Of a DNA stretch of 39,892 bases, positions 13,658 through 22,057 are shown piece by piece. Numbering within the stretch: the stretch's first letter is position 1; each line of letters starts with the position of its first letter. Source of the DNA: a virus; IMG/VR virus record IMGVR_UViG_3300021131_000019, positions 1 through 39,892 of that record; one strand, 5' to 3'. The notes under the pieces were generated by a model. That model did not search any database. It was not told the origin of the DNA and saw nothing but the letters and a program-made list of their open reading frames with translations. Made by a program: the position numbers and the translations under genes.

Positions 13658-14644
13658 ATGGCAAGCTTTATCCAATCAGCAAACGTGCTAGTAAGTCGTG
13701 TGGCTTCTTGGGTGGGCGCTATTCCTGTTTCTACAACCAGCACAGCTAGTAGCTTTAATGCTACAACTTTTGTTATTACAGCAAGTGCTTCTGTTACTGG
13801 TATTGCTGTTGGCGACTTTATTAGCAACTCAACAATGGGTCCTTTTACCCTTGTTACTGCTGTTTCTGGTAGCACAATTACTGTCAATGATCCTGATGGC
13901 GTATGGGCGGCGGCCACGTTGCCTGCAACTATTGTTAAGTTGCCGTCTAACGTAGTTTCTGAGATTCTGTCGTGTATTCAGCTTTGTGAGCTAAAGATGC
14001 GTACTTGTGAGCTACCTGCTCTGCGTACAAATCCTTATGACGCTACAAATCCTACTACGCTGACTACTGATGCTCAAGGTATGGCGGCTATTCCGGCTGA
14101 CATGAACTGGCCTATTTTGTTTTTCCAACAAACACCTAATAGCTCAGTAACACCAGGAACACCTCAAGCCAACATGGGTCCTTGGATCATTTATGACCGT
14201 GTTGGTGACCGCGAAATCATTCGCCGTAAGATGATTGACCAGTTGTACGTCAAGCCTTTTGGCGTGCCTCGTGTTATTCGCGCTTCGTTCTCTGAAGTTG
14301 GTCCTAACTATGTGTTTACTCCTAGCCCTGGCGCTGGCGTTGTAATCAATGCGTATTACATTCGCACATTCCCATTCTTGTTTAGCCCGACACAAAGCAG
14401 CACTTATCCTATTGTGATGAGCAACGCTGTGCTGGCTTCATTCCCTGAAGGTTATTTGTACGGCACTTTGTGGGCTTACTACAGCAAGAATAAGAACAAT
14501 GAAGAAGCTGCTAAGTGGGAAGCAGAGTTTGATGATGCTTACGGCTTGATTGAAGACCAGAACTTCAAAGATAAATGGCATGGCGGCGATCAGCATTTGA
14601 CTTCTGAATTTCAGCCTCGTGACTACCGTTATTCTTATAGGTGA
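13658..14644 (+). CDS. Head-tail adaptor protein (SU10 adaptor-like)
   Basis: A 328-residue protein. Residues 10-95 form a beta-rich, T/S/V-rich domain (TTFVITASASVTGIAVGDFI; VSGSTITVNDPDGVW), an insertion of bacterial-Ig-like character. Residues 100-328 are the conserved part: ILSCIQLCELKMRTCELPAL, then DMNWPILFFQQTP, IIRRKMIDQLYVKPFG, and a C-terminal helix pair (EGYLYGTLWAYYSKNKNNEEAAKWEAEF) typical of adaptor proteins that bind under the portal and form the first tail ring. Order coat-x-adaptor agrees. The N-terminal extra domain is unusual for the family. Confidence 0.75.
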   Translation: MASFIQSANVLVSRVASWVGAIPVSTTSTASSFNATTFVITASASVTGIAVGDFISNSTMGPFTLVTAVSGSTITVNDPDGVWAAATLPATIVKLPSNVVSEILSCIQLCELKMRTCELPALRTNPYDATNPTTLTTDAQGMAAIPADMNWPILFFQQTPNSSVTPGTPQANMGPWIIYDRVGDREIIRRKMIDQLYVKPFGVPRVIRASFSEVGPNYVFTPSPGAGVVINAYYIRTFPFLFSPTQSSTYPIVMSNAVLASFPEGYLYGTLWAYYSKNKNNEEAAKWEAEFDDAYGLIEDQNFKDKWHGGDQHLTSEFQPRDYRYSYR

Positions 14645-14648
14645 TTAA

Positions 14649-17408
14649 ATGGCTACAAGTGGTTTATATGGCAATTCATCCAACAATGCTGTTATTGCCA
14701 GCCCTGGCGCTGAGTCAGTCAGCCTTTACGGTGCAACGGTCAACTTTGGCGTAACTGGTCCAACAGGTCCTACTGGCCCAACAGGTCCTACCGGCGCACC
14801 ATCTACTGTTGTTGGCCCTACTGGTCCTACGGGAGCTACTGGTCCTACTGGTACGCAAGGCACTCAAGGTATCACAGGCCCGACAGGACCTACTGGTAGC
14901 CAAGGTTTAATTGGACCAACTGGACCTACCGGAACACAAGGTATTCAAGGCCCTACAGGGTCTGTTGGCGCTACAGGTCCTACTGGCGCACAAGGTAACG
15001 CTGGTCCTACAGGTCCAACTGGTACGCAAGGCGCTACAGGTATTACTGGCCCTACTGGGCCTACAGGCGCTCAAGGCACTCAAGGTGTAGTTGGTCCTAC
15101 TGGGCCTACAGGATCACAAGGCAGCACAGGTTTAACAGGGCCAACGGGTCCAACTGGCGCTCAAGGTATTCAAGGCAACACAGGTCCTACAGGACCAACA
15201 GGTACGCAAGGTGCGGTGGGTAATACTGGACCTACAGGTCCGACAGGCAGCACAGGCACAACAGGTAACACAGGTCCTACAGGTCCTACCGGCGCTCAGG
15301 GTAGCTTATATGCTACAACTAGCACAACAAGTCTTACGCTTGCACTTGGCACTCAAAGTTTAACTGTTGGCACAGGGCTTTCTTACACCGTTGGTCAACC
15401 AATTATTATTGCTTACAACGGCAGTAATTACATGACAGGTACTGTTAGCAGCTATAACGCCAGCACAGGCGCTATGGTTGCAAACATTACTATGTTTGTT
15501 GGCCTTGGCACTTATTCCTCTTGGACTGTTAACTTAAACGGTGCTGCCGGTCCTCAAGGCCCAACAGGTCCTACAGGTACTGCTGGTGCTAATGGTCCAA
15601 CAGGTCCTACTGGCGCACAGGGAACACAAGGCAATACAGGTCCTACAGGCCCTACTGGAACAACCGGAGCTATTGGACCAACAGGTCCTACTGGAAATAC
15701 AGGTGCTATTGGCCCTACAGGGCCTACTGGCAGTATTGGTGCAATTGGGCCAACTGGACCAACAGGAACAACTGGAGCAATCGGGCCAACCGGACCTACT
15801 GGTTCCACAGGAAGCACAGGCCCTACTGGACCGACAGGCGCAGCATCGACAGTCGCTGGTCCTACAGGGCCAACCGGCAGTCAAGGTCCTACTGTTTATC
15901 CTGCTGCTGGTATTGCTAATTCAACTGGTACAGCTTGGGGTACAAGTTACTCTATAAATGTAGCTAATGGCATTCCAGTATTTGATGCCAATAAAAACCT
16001 AACAACAAATTGTTTGTTTGAAGGTTATACAAGCCAAGCTGCAAGCGGTACAACATTAACGCTTACTGCTGCTTCTGTACAAAATTGGGCTATTAGTGGT
16101 TCTGGTGGTCAAACAATTCAGTTGCCTAATGCAACTACGCTACCTGCTGGCGCTACGTTTACGTTTAACAATAATCAATCAAGCGGCACAATTGTTATTC
16201 AAAATAACTCTGCGACTACTATTGCCACGGTGCAATCTGGTTCGTATATTACGGTTGTTTTGCTAAATAATTCAAGCGCAGCAGGTTCGTGGGATTATCA
16301 TAATTCGCCACCTGCTAATGCAAGTTGGTCAACTAACACGTTGAACTGGACTGGTTCATATACAAACGGCACATGGAATGGTAATGTTATTGGACCTGCT
16401 TATGGCGGTACAGGTGTTGCAAATAATGCGGCAAATACTATTACATTTACTGGCGCATATTCTCTTGGGCTAACATTGTCTGCGAATACTGCTTTGACTT
16501 TGCCAACTTCAGGCACAGTTACAGCTTTGGGGAATACAACAACTGGATCAGGTTCTATTGTGCTGGCAACATCGCCAACTTTAGTGACTCCGGCATTAGG
16601 AACTCCAGCTTCAGGCAATTTCAGCACAGGCACATTTACTTGGCCCACGTTTAATCAAAATACTACCGGCACAGCGGCCAACATTACCGCTACTAGCAAT
16701 TCAACCTTAACCACTTTGAGTGCACTAAGTTTGCCGGGTTCGCAAGTTAGCGGAAATATTTCGGGTAATGCGGCCAACGTAACTGGTATTGTTGCTATTG
16801 CAAACGGTGGTACTAACTCCACAGCCACAGCAACTGCTGGCGGCATTGGTTATGGCACAGGTACAGCACACGCATATTCTGCGGTTGGCACTTCTGGACA
16901 AGTTTTAACTTCTGCTGGCGCTAGTGCGCCTACATGGACAACTCCGGTAGCAGTAGGTACAGCCAATACTTGGACAGCTACACAGACGTTTAACGGCTCT
17001 ACAAGCACGTTTGCCACTACCTTGCTGGACAGCAACGAAACGGTCAACGTGGTGGCTGCTGCGCCCTCTGCTACGACTAACTTTTACGTTCAAAGCGGCT
17101 CGGTTCAATATTACACAACCAGCGCTGCTAACAACTGGACGCTGAATATCGCCTTCAGTTCTGGCACAAACATGAACACAGCTTTGTCAACAGGCCAATC
17201 GGTTACTTTCACGCTGATTACTACGCAAGGCTCTACGGCTTACTACAACAACGCCGTGACAATTGACGGTACATCGGTAACGCCTAAGTGGATTGGTGGC
17301 GCTCCTAGTGCTGGTAATGCGTCTGGTTTGGATGTGTACCGCTATGCTGTCGTTAAAGTTGGGTCTGCATCTTATACCGTACTCGCAAGCCTGACACAAT
17401 ACAAATAA
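14649..17408 (+). CDS. Collagen-like tail fibre
   Basis: A 919-residue protein with two collagen-like blocks of uninterrupted Gly-X-Y triplets: residues about 34-217 (61 triplets) and 298-414, mostly GPTGPTG and GAQG/GTQG. A beta-rich module of about 80 residues separates them. The remainder (415-919) is beta-rich, Thr/Asn/Ser/Gly-rich fibre with typical phage segments ([36 protein letters not shown]) and a final domain ending VLASLTQYK. Collagen triplets form trimeric rods, so this should be a trimeric fibre shaft with a receptor-binding tip. Proline sits in position X and threonine in Y, the bacterial/phage way of stabilising the helix without hydroxyproline. Confidence 0.88.
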   Translation: MATSGLYGNSSNNAVIASPGAESVSLYGATVNFGVTGPTGPTGPTGPTGAPSTVVGPTGPTGATGPTGTQGTQGITGPTGPTGSQGLIGPTGPTGTQGIQGPTGSVGATGPTGAQGNAGPTGPTGTQGATGITGPTGPTGAQGTQGVVGPTGPTGSQGSTGLTGPTGPTGAQGIQGNTGPTGPTGTQGAVGNTGPTGPTGSTGTTGNTGPTGPTGAQGSLYATTSTTSLTLALGTQSLTVGTGLSYTVGQPIIIAYNGSNYMTGTVSSYNASTGAMVANITMFVGLGTYSSWTVNLNGAAGPQGPTGPTGTAGANGPTGPTGAQGTQGNTGPTGPTGTTGAIGPTGPTGNTGAIGPTGPTGSIGAIGPTGPTGTTGAIGPTGPTGSTGSTGPTGPTGAASTVAGPTGPTGSQGPTVYPAAGIANSTGTAWGTSYSINVANGIPVFDANKNLTTNCLFEGYTSQAASGTTLTLTAASVQNWAISGSGGQTIQLPNATTLPAGATFTFNNNQSSGTIVIQNNSATTIATVQSGSYITVVLLNNSSAAGSWDYHNSPPANASWSTNTLNWTGSYTNGTWNGNVIGPAYGGTGVANNAANTITFTGAYSLGLTLSANTALTLPTSGTVTALGNTTTGSGSIVLATSPTLVTPALGTPASGNFSTGTFTWPTFNQNTTGTAANITATSNSTLTTLSALSLPGSQVSGNISGNAANVTGIVAIANGGTNSTATATAGGIGYGTGTAHAYSAVGTSGQVLTSAGASAPTWTTPVAVGTANTWTATQTFNGSTSTFATTLLDSNETVNVVAAAPSATTNFYVQSGSVQYYTTSAANNWTLNIAFSSGTNMNTALSTGQSVTFTLITTQGSTAYYNNAVTIDGTSVTPKWIGGAPSAGNASGLDVYRYAVVKVGSASYTVLASLTQYK

Positions 17409-17417
17409 GGAATAGCG

Positions 17418-19394
17418 ATGCCATTGCAACAAACCTCAGGTAATGACACGCAAGATGCGTATGGCGGTGGTAAAGCCGTTGTTCCTACTTACATAGAAAA
17501 TGTGTTCAGTACCTATTTGTATACGGGTACTAATGCTGCTCAATCCATTAATAATGGTATTGATTTGGCAGATTATGGTGGTTTAATTTGGTTTAAAGAT
17601 AGAACAAGTGTTTTTAGGCATGGACTTTTTGATACAGTAAGGGGGAGAACAAAATTTTTATATACAACAGATACAACTCCACAATACACATCTACTGATA
17701 CAGTTACAAGTTTTAATACAAATGGTTTTTCATTAGGTGTAGATAATGGATGGGGTGGGGCAAATGGAAATATAGGAGACAATTATGTTTCTTGGACATT
17801 CCGTAAGCAGCCAAAGTTCTTTGATGTCGTGACTTATACGGGTAATGGTACTGCTGGTAGAACTATTGCTCATAATTTAGGTTCAACACCAGGTTGTATT
17901 ATTGTTAAACGAACAGATACAACAGGAGTTTGGGCCGTTTATCACAATGGATTAAATGGCGGTACAACACCTGAACAATATTATTTGTGGCTTCAATCTA
18001 GTAATACTGAAACATCTGATTCAACATATTGGAATAATACTGCACCCACAACAACTAATTTTACTGTTGGAACATCAACAGATGTAAACGCTTCAGGCGG
18101 TTCTTACATTGCATATATATTTGGCGCAGGTGGCACAGGTGGTTTTGGATTAACAGGAACACAAGATATTATTAGTTGTGGGTCTTTTACTGCTGATGGA
18201 AGTGGTAATGTATCAGTTACTTTAGGGTGGGAACCACAATGGGTTTTAATTAAAGATATAAGCAATAGTAGCAATTGGTTAATAGTTGATACTATGCGTG
18301 GCAATCCAACATTACCCCAACCTTGTAATTTTTTAAGGCCAAATACATCACAAGCAGAAGGAACCACTACTGGTGGAGTAACCCAACCAACAGCAACTGG
18401 TTTTAATGGAACAAGTTTTAATTCTGGTGATAGTTTTATCTACATAGCCATACGCAGAGGCCCAATGGCTGTGCCTACGGATGCGACTAAAGTTTTTACA
18501 ACAAGCCGTGACCCAAGTACTGCTATTCCTCAAACATTAACAACAGGGTTTCCTGTTGATTTAAGCATTACTACTGACCCATCAACCATATCAGACCGAA
18601 ATGTGATGGACAGATTGCGGGGTAGTTCAACAAGTGCGACTGTTTGGGTTAACACAAATGCTACTGATGCAGAGTCAAGTACAACAGGTGCTGGAATTGG
18701 TTTAGACAACAACACAGGTATTGTTGATAATTGGAATGGCGCAAGCGGAACTACTTTTTGGAATTTCAGACGCGCCCCCGGCTTCTTTGATGTGGTTTGC
18801 TATACAGGGACGGGCGTTTTAGGACAAACGCAATCACATAATCTTGGCGTTGCGCCTGAGTTGATGATTGTAAAAAACAGAGATGCTGCTGTTTATTGGC
18901 CTGTATATGTTTCAAGTCTTGGCGCAACAAAAGGGTTGTACCTAAATACCAACGATGCACAGCAATCATTTGGTAATGTTTGGTGGAATTCTGTTGCTCC
19001 AACATCAACAACTTTGACGTTTGGACAATATGGAGCAACTGGCACTGCTGGCAATAATTATGTTGCATATCTCTTTGCAACCTGTTCAGGTGTTTCCAAA
19101 GTTGGAACATACACAGGCAACGGCTCAACACAGACTATTAACTGTGGTTTTGCTGCTGGCGCTCGGTTTGTGCTTATCAAGCGCACCGATAGTACTGGCA
19201 ATTGGTACGTCTACGATACAGCCCGTGGCATGACTACATCGACTGACCCGTATTTGCTGCTTAACAGCACAGCGGCTCAAACCGCTACACTTGGTTCTGT
19301 GACCACAGTAACCACAGGTTTTGCAGTCAATGCTGCTGTTTTGGCGGCAATCAACACCAGCGGCGCAACGTACATCTATCTTTCCATAGCGTAA
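17418..19394 (+). CDS. Tail fibre with duplicated DUF7483-like domains
   Basis: A 658-residue protein. It contains at least two copies of one unit: WTFRKQPKFFDVVTYTGNGT with AHNLGSTPGCIIVKR (from residue 126), and WNFRRAPGFFDVVCYTGTG with SHNLGVAPELMIVKN (near residue 450). Each unit continues through a YWNNTAPT/WWNSVAPT segment and a YIAYIFG/YVAYLFA strand. Shorter related repeats (VLIKDISNSSNWLIVDTMRG; VLIKRTDSTGNWYVYDTARG) close each half. This is the DUF7483-type domain found in phage fibres and probably carries receptor binding. The first half uses more AT-rich codons than the last, which suggests recent exchange. It follows the collagen fibre by 9 bases. Confidence 0.82.
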   Translation: MPLQQTSGNDTQDAYGGGKAVVPTYIENVFSTYLYTGTNAAQSINNGIDLADYGGLIWFKDRTSVFRHGLFDTVRGRTKFLYTTDTTPQYTSTDTVTSFNTNGFSLGVDNGWGGANGNIGDNYVSWTFRKQPKFFDVVTYTGNGTAGRTIAHNLGSTPGCIIVKRTDTTGVWAVYHNGLNGGTTPEQYYLWLQSSNTETSDSTYWNNTAPTTTNFTVGTSTDVNASGGSYIAYIFGAGGTGGFGLTGTQDIISCGSFTADGSGNVSVTLGWEPQWVLIKDISNSSNWLIVDTMRGNPTLPQPCNFLRPNTSQAEGTTTGGVTQPTATGFNGTSFNSGDSFIYIAIRRGPMAVPTDATKVFTTSRDPSTAIPQTLTTGFPVDLSITTDPSTISDRNVMDRLRGSSTSATVWVNTNATDAESSTTGAGIGLDNNTGIVDNWNGASGTTFWNFRRAPGFFDVVCYTGTGVLGQTQSHNLGVAPELMIVKNRDAAVYWPVYVSSLGATKGLYLNTNDAQQSFGNVWWNSVAPTSTTLTFGQYGATGTAGNNYVAYLFATCSGVSKVGTYTGNGSTQTINCGFAAGARFVLIKRTDSTGNWYVYDTARGMTTSTDPYLLLNSTAAQTATLGSVTTVTTGFAVNAAVLAAINTSGATYIYLSIA

Positions 19395-19399
19395 TATGG

Positions 19400-19405
19400 T
19401 ATACT
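19400..19405 (+). promoter_or_regulatory. Possible own promoter (-10) of inserted endonuclease-like gene
   Basis: TATACT in GGTATACTTGG lies 28 bases before the ATG at 19433, with only a weak -35 (TATCTT, 17 bases upstream). Free-standing homing endonuclease genes often carry their own signals. Confidence 0.3.
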
Positions 19406-19432
19406 TGGCAATAACTTAACAAAGGGGTTGCC

Positions 19433-19987
19433 ATGTATTCCAACGTTCAATCAACCAAATTTTTAAAAGTGTACAAAGCTCAAAAATCAAATGCAAAAAC
19501 AAGAGGGATTTCTTTCTTGTTGACGTTTGAGCAATGGATGGAAATTTGGATGGCTTCAGGAAAAATAGAACAACGAGGACGCGGTGCAAACAAGTTTTGT
19601 ATGTGCAGAAACGGCGATGTTGGGCCGTATGAGGTTGGAAATGTGTTTATTGGAACTGGTCGGGAAAATGTTAAAGCTGGCAATCTTGGAAAAGAAATGA
19701 CGCAAGAAGTGCGTGACAAAATTTCACAAGCAAATAAAGGTAAGCCTCATGAATGGTCGCGTGGAGATAAAAACCCAATGCACAGACCAGAAGTAAAAGC
19801 TAAAATTAGCGCGGCAACTGGCGGCGCAAATCATTACAAAGCTATGGGAGTAACAACTCCACAAGGATTCTTTCCAACAGCAAAAGCGGCTGCTGAAGCT
19901 ACGGGAATAAAAAAGCCAACAATTGAATGGCGGGCACGTCATCAAAAGTTTGGTTTTAGTTACGGAAACAACCTCGCAATCGCATAA
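19433..19987 (+). CDS. NUMOD-containing homing endonuclease-like protein
   Basis: A 184-residue protein. Residues about 40-70 contain RGRGANKFCMCRNGDVGPYEVGNVFIGT, a segment common to phage-inserted endonuclease-like proteins. Two NUMOD3-type repeats follow: EMTQEVRDKISQANKGKPH and NPMHRPEVKAKISAATGGANH, and then a NUMOD1-like helix-turn-helix (FFPTAKAAAEATGIKKPTIEW). These modules bind DNA in homing endonucleases of the HNH and GIY-YIG type. A full HNH catalytic motif is not clear, so the enzyme may be of another or degenerate class. It sits between the fibre gene and the tail chaperone with a small gap on both sides, as expected for a mobile insertion. It could also act as a regulator. Confidence 0.7.
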   Translation: MYSNVQSTKFLKVYKAQKSNAKTRGISFLLTFEQWMEIWMASGKIEQRGRGANKFCMCRNGDVGPYEVGNVFIGTGRENVKAGNLGKEMTQEVRDKISQANKGKPHEWSRGDKNPMHRPEVKAKISAATGGANHYKAMGVTTPQGFFPTAKAAAEATGIKKPTIEWRARHQKFGFSYGNNLAIA

Positions 19988-19996
19988 GGACAAATC

Positions 19997-20455
19997 ATGG
20001 AATTACGACTGAAATCAACAGGTCAAGTTATGTTTGAGAGCGAACTGCGCTCTTACTTGGCAGCAAACAACGGCCCTTCTTACGCTCAACTGACTGTTGA
20101 AGTCATGGAAGCTATTGGGGTTGACCCTGTTCTGGAAGGCCCACAAGCCACGCCTACACGCTATCAAGTGGCATACCGTGATGGTGTCCAAGAAATCGGC
20201 GGTCAATGGTTTACCAAGTATTCTGTTGCCGATATGGATGATGAAGCCAAGGCAGCAATTGATGCAGCCCAAGCAACATCGGTACGCCAACAACGTGACG
20301 ATAAGCTGTCTAAATGCGATTGGACACAAGTTGCTGATGCGCCAGTAGATAAAGCGGCATGGGCAACATACCGTCAAGCCTTGCGTGACTTGCCTAAAGA
20401 AGCTGGCTTTCCTTGGGATATGACTTGGCCTACTGAACCTACTACAAATGGCTAA
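19997..20455 (+). CDS. Tail fibre assembly chaperone-like (Phage_tail_APC type)
   Basis: A 152-residue protein. The C-terminal 55 residues carry the signature of the phage tail assembly chaperone family: RQQRDDKLSKCDWTQVADAP, then AAWATYRQALRDLP and FPWDMTWPTEP. The N-terminal part (LRLKSTGQVMFESELRSYL) resembles the linker of Tfa-like fibre chaperones. It probably helps folding or trimerisation of the fibres encoded just upstream, from which it is now separated by the inserted endonuclease-like gene. The stop overlaps the next gene by 8 bases. Confidence 0.85.
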   Translation: MELRLKSTGQVMFESELRSYLAANNGPSYAQLTVEVMEAIGVDPVLEGPQATPTRYQVAYRDGVQEIGGQWFTKYSVADMDDEAKAAIDAAQATSVRQQRDDKLSKCDWTQVADAPVDKAAWATYRQALRDLPKEAGFPWDMTWPTEPTTNG

Positions 20456-20789
20456 TACATACACCTGGACAATTAAATCAATGTCCACGCTGCCATCACC
20501 GCCAGCGCCTATTAACAACTATGTTGTAAATGTTCAGTATGTTGTTAGCGCCAACAACAATCTGACACCGCCAACTATTGCATCTATCAATACGTCAGCT
20601 AATTTTTCTATTGATACGACAACAAACCCTACACCTTACTCTCAACTTACAGAGCAACAGGTGCTTGGTTGGATTCAAGCCATGCCTAACTTAGTAGCAA
20701 ATACTGAGAGTGGGCTGGATGCTCAAATCAATTTGATTCTGAACCCGCCTGTAACCCCTAGCGTTACACCTTTACCTTGGTCTACTTGA
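20448..20789 (+). CDS. Conserved small phage protein (DUF7936-like)
   Basis: A 113-residue protein beginning MANTYTWTIKSMSTLPSP. The YTW-I-S-M start and the closing EQQVLGWIQAMPNLVANTES segment are of a type common in fibre regions of environmental phages. It contains many T, N and P residues, and lacks cysteines. Function unknown; a virion or fibre accessory protein is likely from the neighbourhood. It starts inside the end of the tail chaperone gene. Confidence 0.75.
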   Translation: MANTYTWTIKSMSTLPSPPAPINNYVVNVQYVVSANNNLTPPTIASINTSANFSIDTTTNPTPYSQLTEQQVLGWIQAMPNLVANTESGLDAQINLILNPPVTPSVTPLPWST

Positions 20790-20825
20790 TGGCATAATAA
20801 GCTAGGTTTTATTTAAAGGAATAGT

Positions 20826-21011
20826 ATGTTTAATTTGAATTTGAACGAAGACGAAGTTGTTCTTATCCTTCAATCTTTGGGCATGATGCCTAGCAAAATT
20901 GCTGCTGTATCACAAAAGGTACAAGAGCAAGCTGTAGCTCAAAAGCAAATTATCACCGGCTCCCCTGCTGCTACCGTGGCCCCCGTTGAGACCGTTGAGG
21001 TCAAAGAATGA
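20826..21011 (+). CDS. Small hypothetical protein
   Basis: A 61-residue protein behind AAAGGAATAGT. Residues 8-40 form an amphipathic helix pair (EDEVVLILQSLGMMPSKIAA) and the rest is A/V/P/T-rich. The stop overlaps the start of the glycosyltransferase (ATGA). Such short proteins after fibre genes are common; function unknown. Confidence 0.75.
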   Translation: MFNLNLNEDEVVLILQSLGMMPSKIAAVSQKVQEQAVAQKQIITGSPAATVAPVETVEVKE

Positions 21012-22057
21012 AGATAGCTGTTTCGGCTATATCAAAAAATGAAGAAGGTTTTGTAAAGCGTTTCTGTGAATCAGCAAAAGATGCAGATTTGATCTGTATT
21101 GCTGATACTGGAAGCACAGATAACACCGCTTCATTGGCCCGTGAGTGTGGTGCTGTAGTGCATGAAATTTGCATAACGCCTTGGCGCTTTGACCATGCTC
21201 GAAATGCTGCTCTTGCTCTGCTTCCTAAAGATATTGACGTTGTTATCAGCCTTGACCTTGATGAAATGCTAGAACCTGGGTGGCGTGAAGAGATCGAGCG
21301 TGTATGGGTAGAAGGTACGACTCGCCTACGCTACAAGTTTGATTGGGGCTGCGGCATTTCCTTTTACTATGAGAAGATTTTTGCTAGACACGGTTACTTC
21401 TGGTGGCATCCAGTACATGAATATCCTCGATTCGACCAACGAATTAATGAGGTTTATGCCCACACCGATATGCTTTTGGTCAGCCATCATCCTGATCCTA
21501 GCAAGTCTCGTGGTCAATATATGCCACTATTGGAATTGTCGGTAAAAGAAGACTCTACTTGCCCTCGTAACGCCTTTTATTACGCTAGAGAGCTAACTTT
21601 TTATAACCGCTGGGATGAGGCTATAAAAGCCCTACATTCTTACCTTGAGATGCCACAAGCTACTTGGCAGAATGAGCGGTGTTATGCAATGCGTTTACTT
21701 GGTAAATCGTATCAAGAAACGAATGACTATTGGGCTGCGTTAAAATGGTATAGATTAGCTTGTGCTGAAGCGCCAATTACCCGTGAACCTTGGGTAGATT
21801 TATCCTTGTTTTCTTATATAAATGGGATGTGGCTAGAGTGCTATACAGCCGCTAAACAAGCATTGAATATCACCAATAAGGAAGAAGTCTATACCGCTGA
21901 TCCTAGCGTATGGACTGAGAAGCCTTATGACCTTGCGAGCATAGCTGCTTGGAATATGGGGATGAAGGACGAAGCTATTGAATTGTGCAAAAAGGCTTTA
22001 GAATTTAACCCAACTGATACTAGACTTATCAATAATTTAGAAAAAATGGTAACTTAA
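21008..22057 (+). CDS. Family 2 glycosyltransferase with C-terminal TPR repeats
   Basis: A 349-residue protein. Residues 1-170 are a GT-A glycosyltransferase: AVSAISKNEE at 4-13, IADTGSTDNT (31-40) for nucleotide-sugar binding, and the metal site SLDLDEMLEPGW (81-92, D-x-D). Residues 180-349 consist of TPR-like helix pairs (NAFYYARELTFYNRWDEAIK; YAMRLLGKSYQETNDYWAAL; ASIAAWNMGMKDEAIELCKK). It should transfer a sugar from an NDP-sugar to an unknown acceptor. It is unusual between fibre and tail genes: it may glycosylate a virion protein or change the host surface against superinfection. No membrane anchor is visible, so it is cytoplasmic. It ends with TAAATG directly at the next gene. Confidence 0.88.
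   Translation: MKIAVSAISKNEEGFVKRFCESAKDADLICIADTGSTDNTASLARECGAVVHEICITPWRFDHARNAALALLPKDIDVVISLDLDEMLEPGWREEIERVWVEGTTRLRYKFDWGCGISFYYEKIFARHGYFWWHPVHEYPRFDQRINEVYAHTDMLLVSHHPDPSKSRGQYMPLLELSVKEDSTCPRNAFYYARELTFYNRWDEAIKALHSYLEMPQATWQNERCYAMRLLGKSYQETNDYWAALKWYRLACAEAPITREPWVDLSLFSYINGMWLECYTAAKQALNITNKEEVYTADPSVWTEKPYDLASIAAWNMGMKDEAIELCKKALEFNPTDTRLINNLEKMVT

Noticed and set aside
15554-15817. Minus-strand GPVGPV-type repeat protein in the collagen gene
   Set aside because: The reverse complement of GPTGPTG-coding DNA automatically reads as a repeat. The plus-strand frame is continuous over 919 codons.
14748-15890. Regular short repeats that could suggest a CRISPR array
   Set aside because: The repeats are 9-bp codon triplets coding Gly-X-Y within an open frame, without spacers.
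20015-20518. Minus-strand frame of 167 codons over the tail chaperone
   Set aside because: The plus strand has a recognisable family here and overlaps the next gene properly; the antisense frame has no motif.
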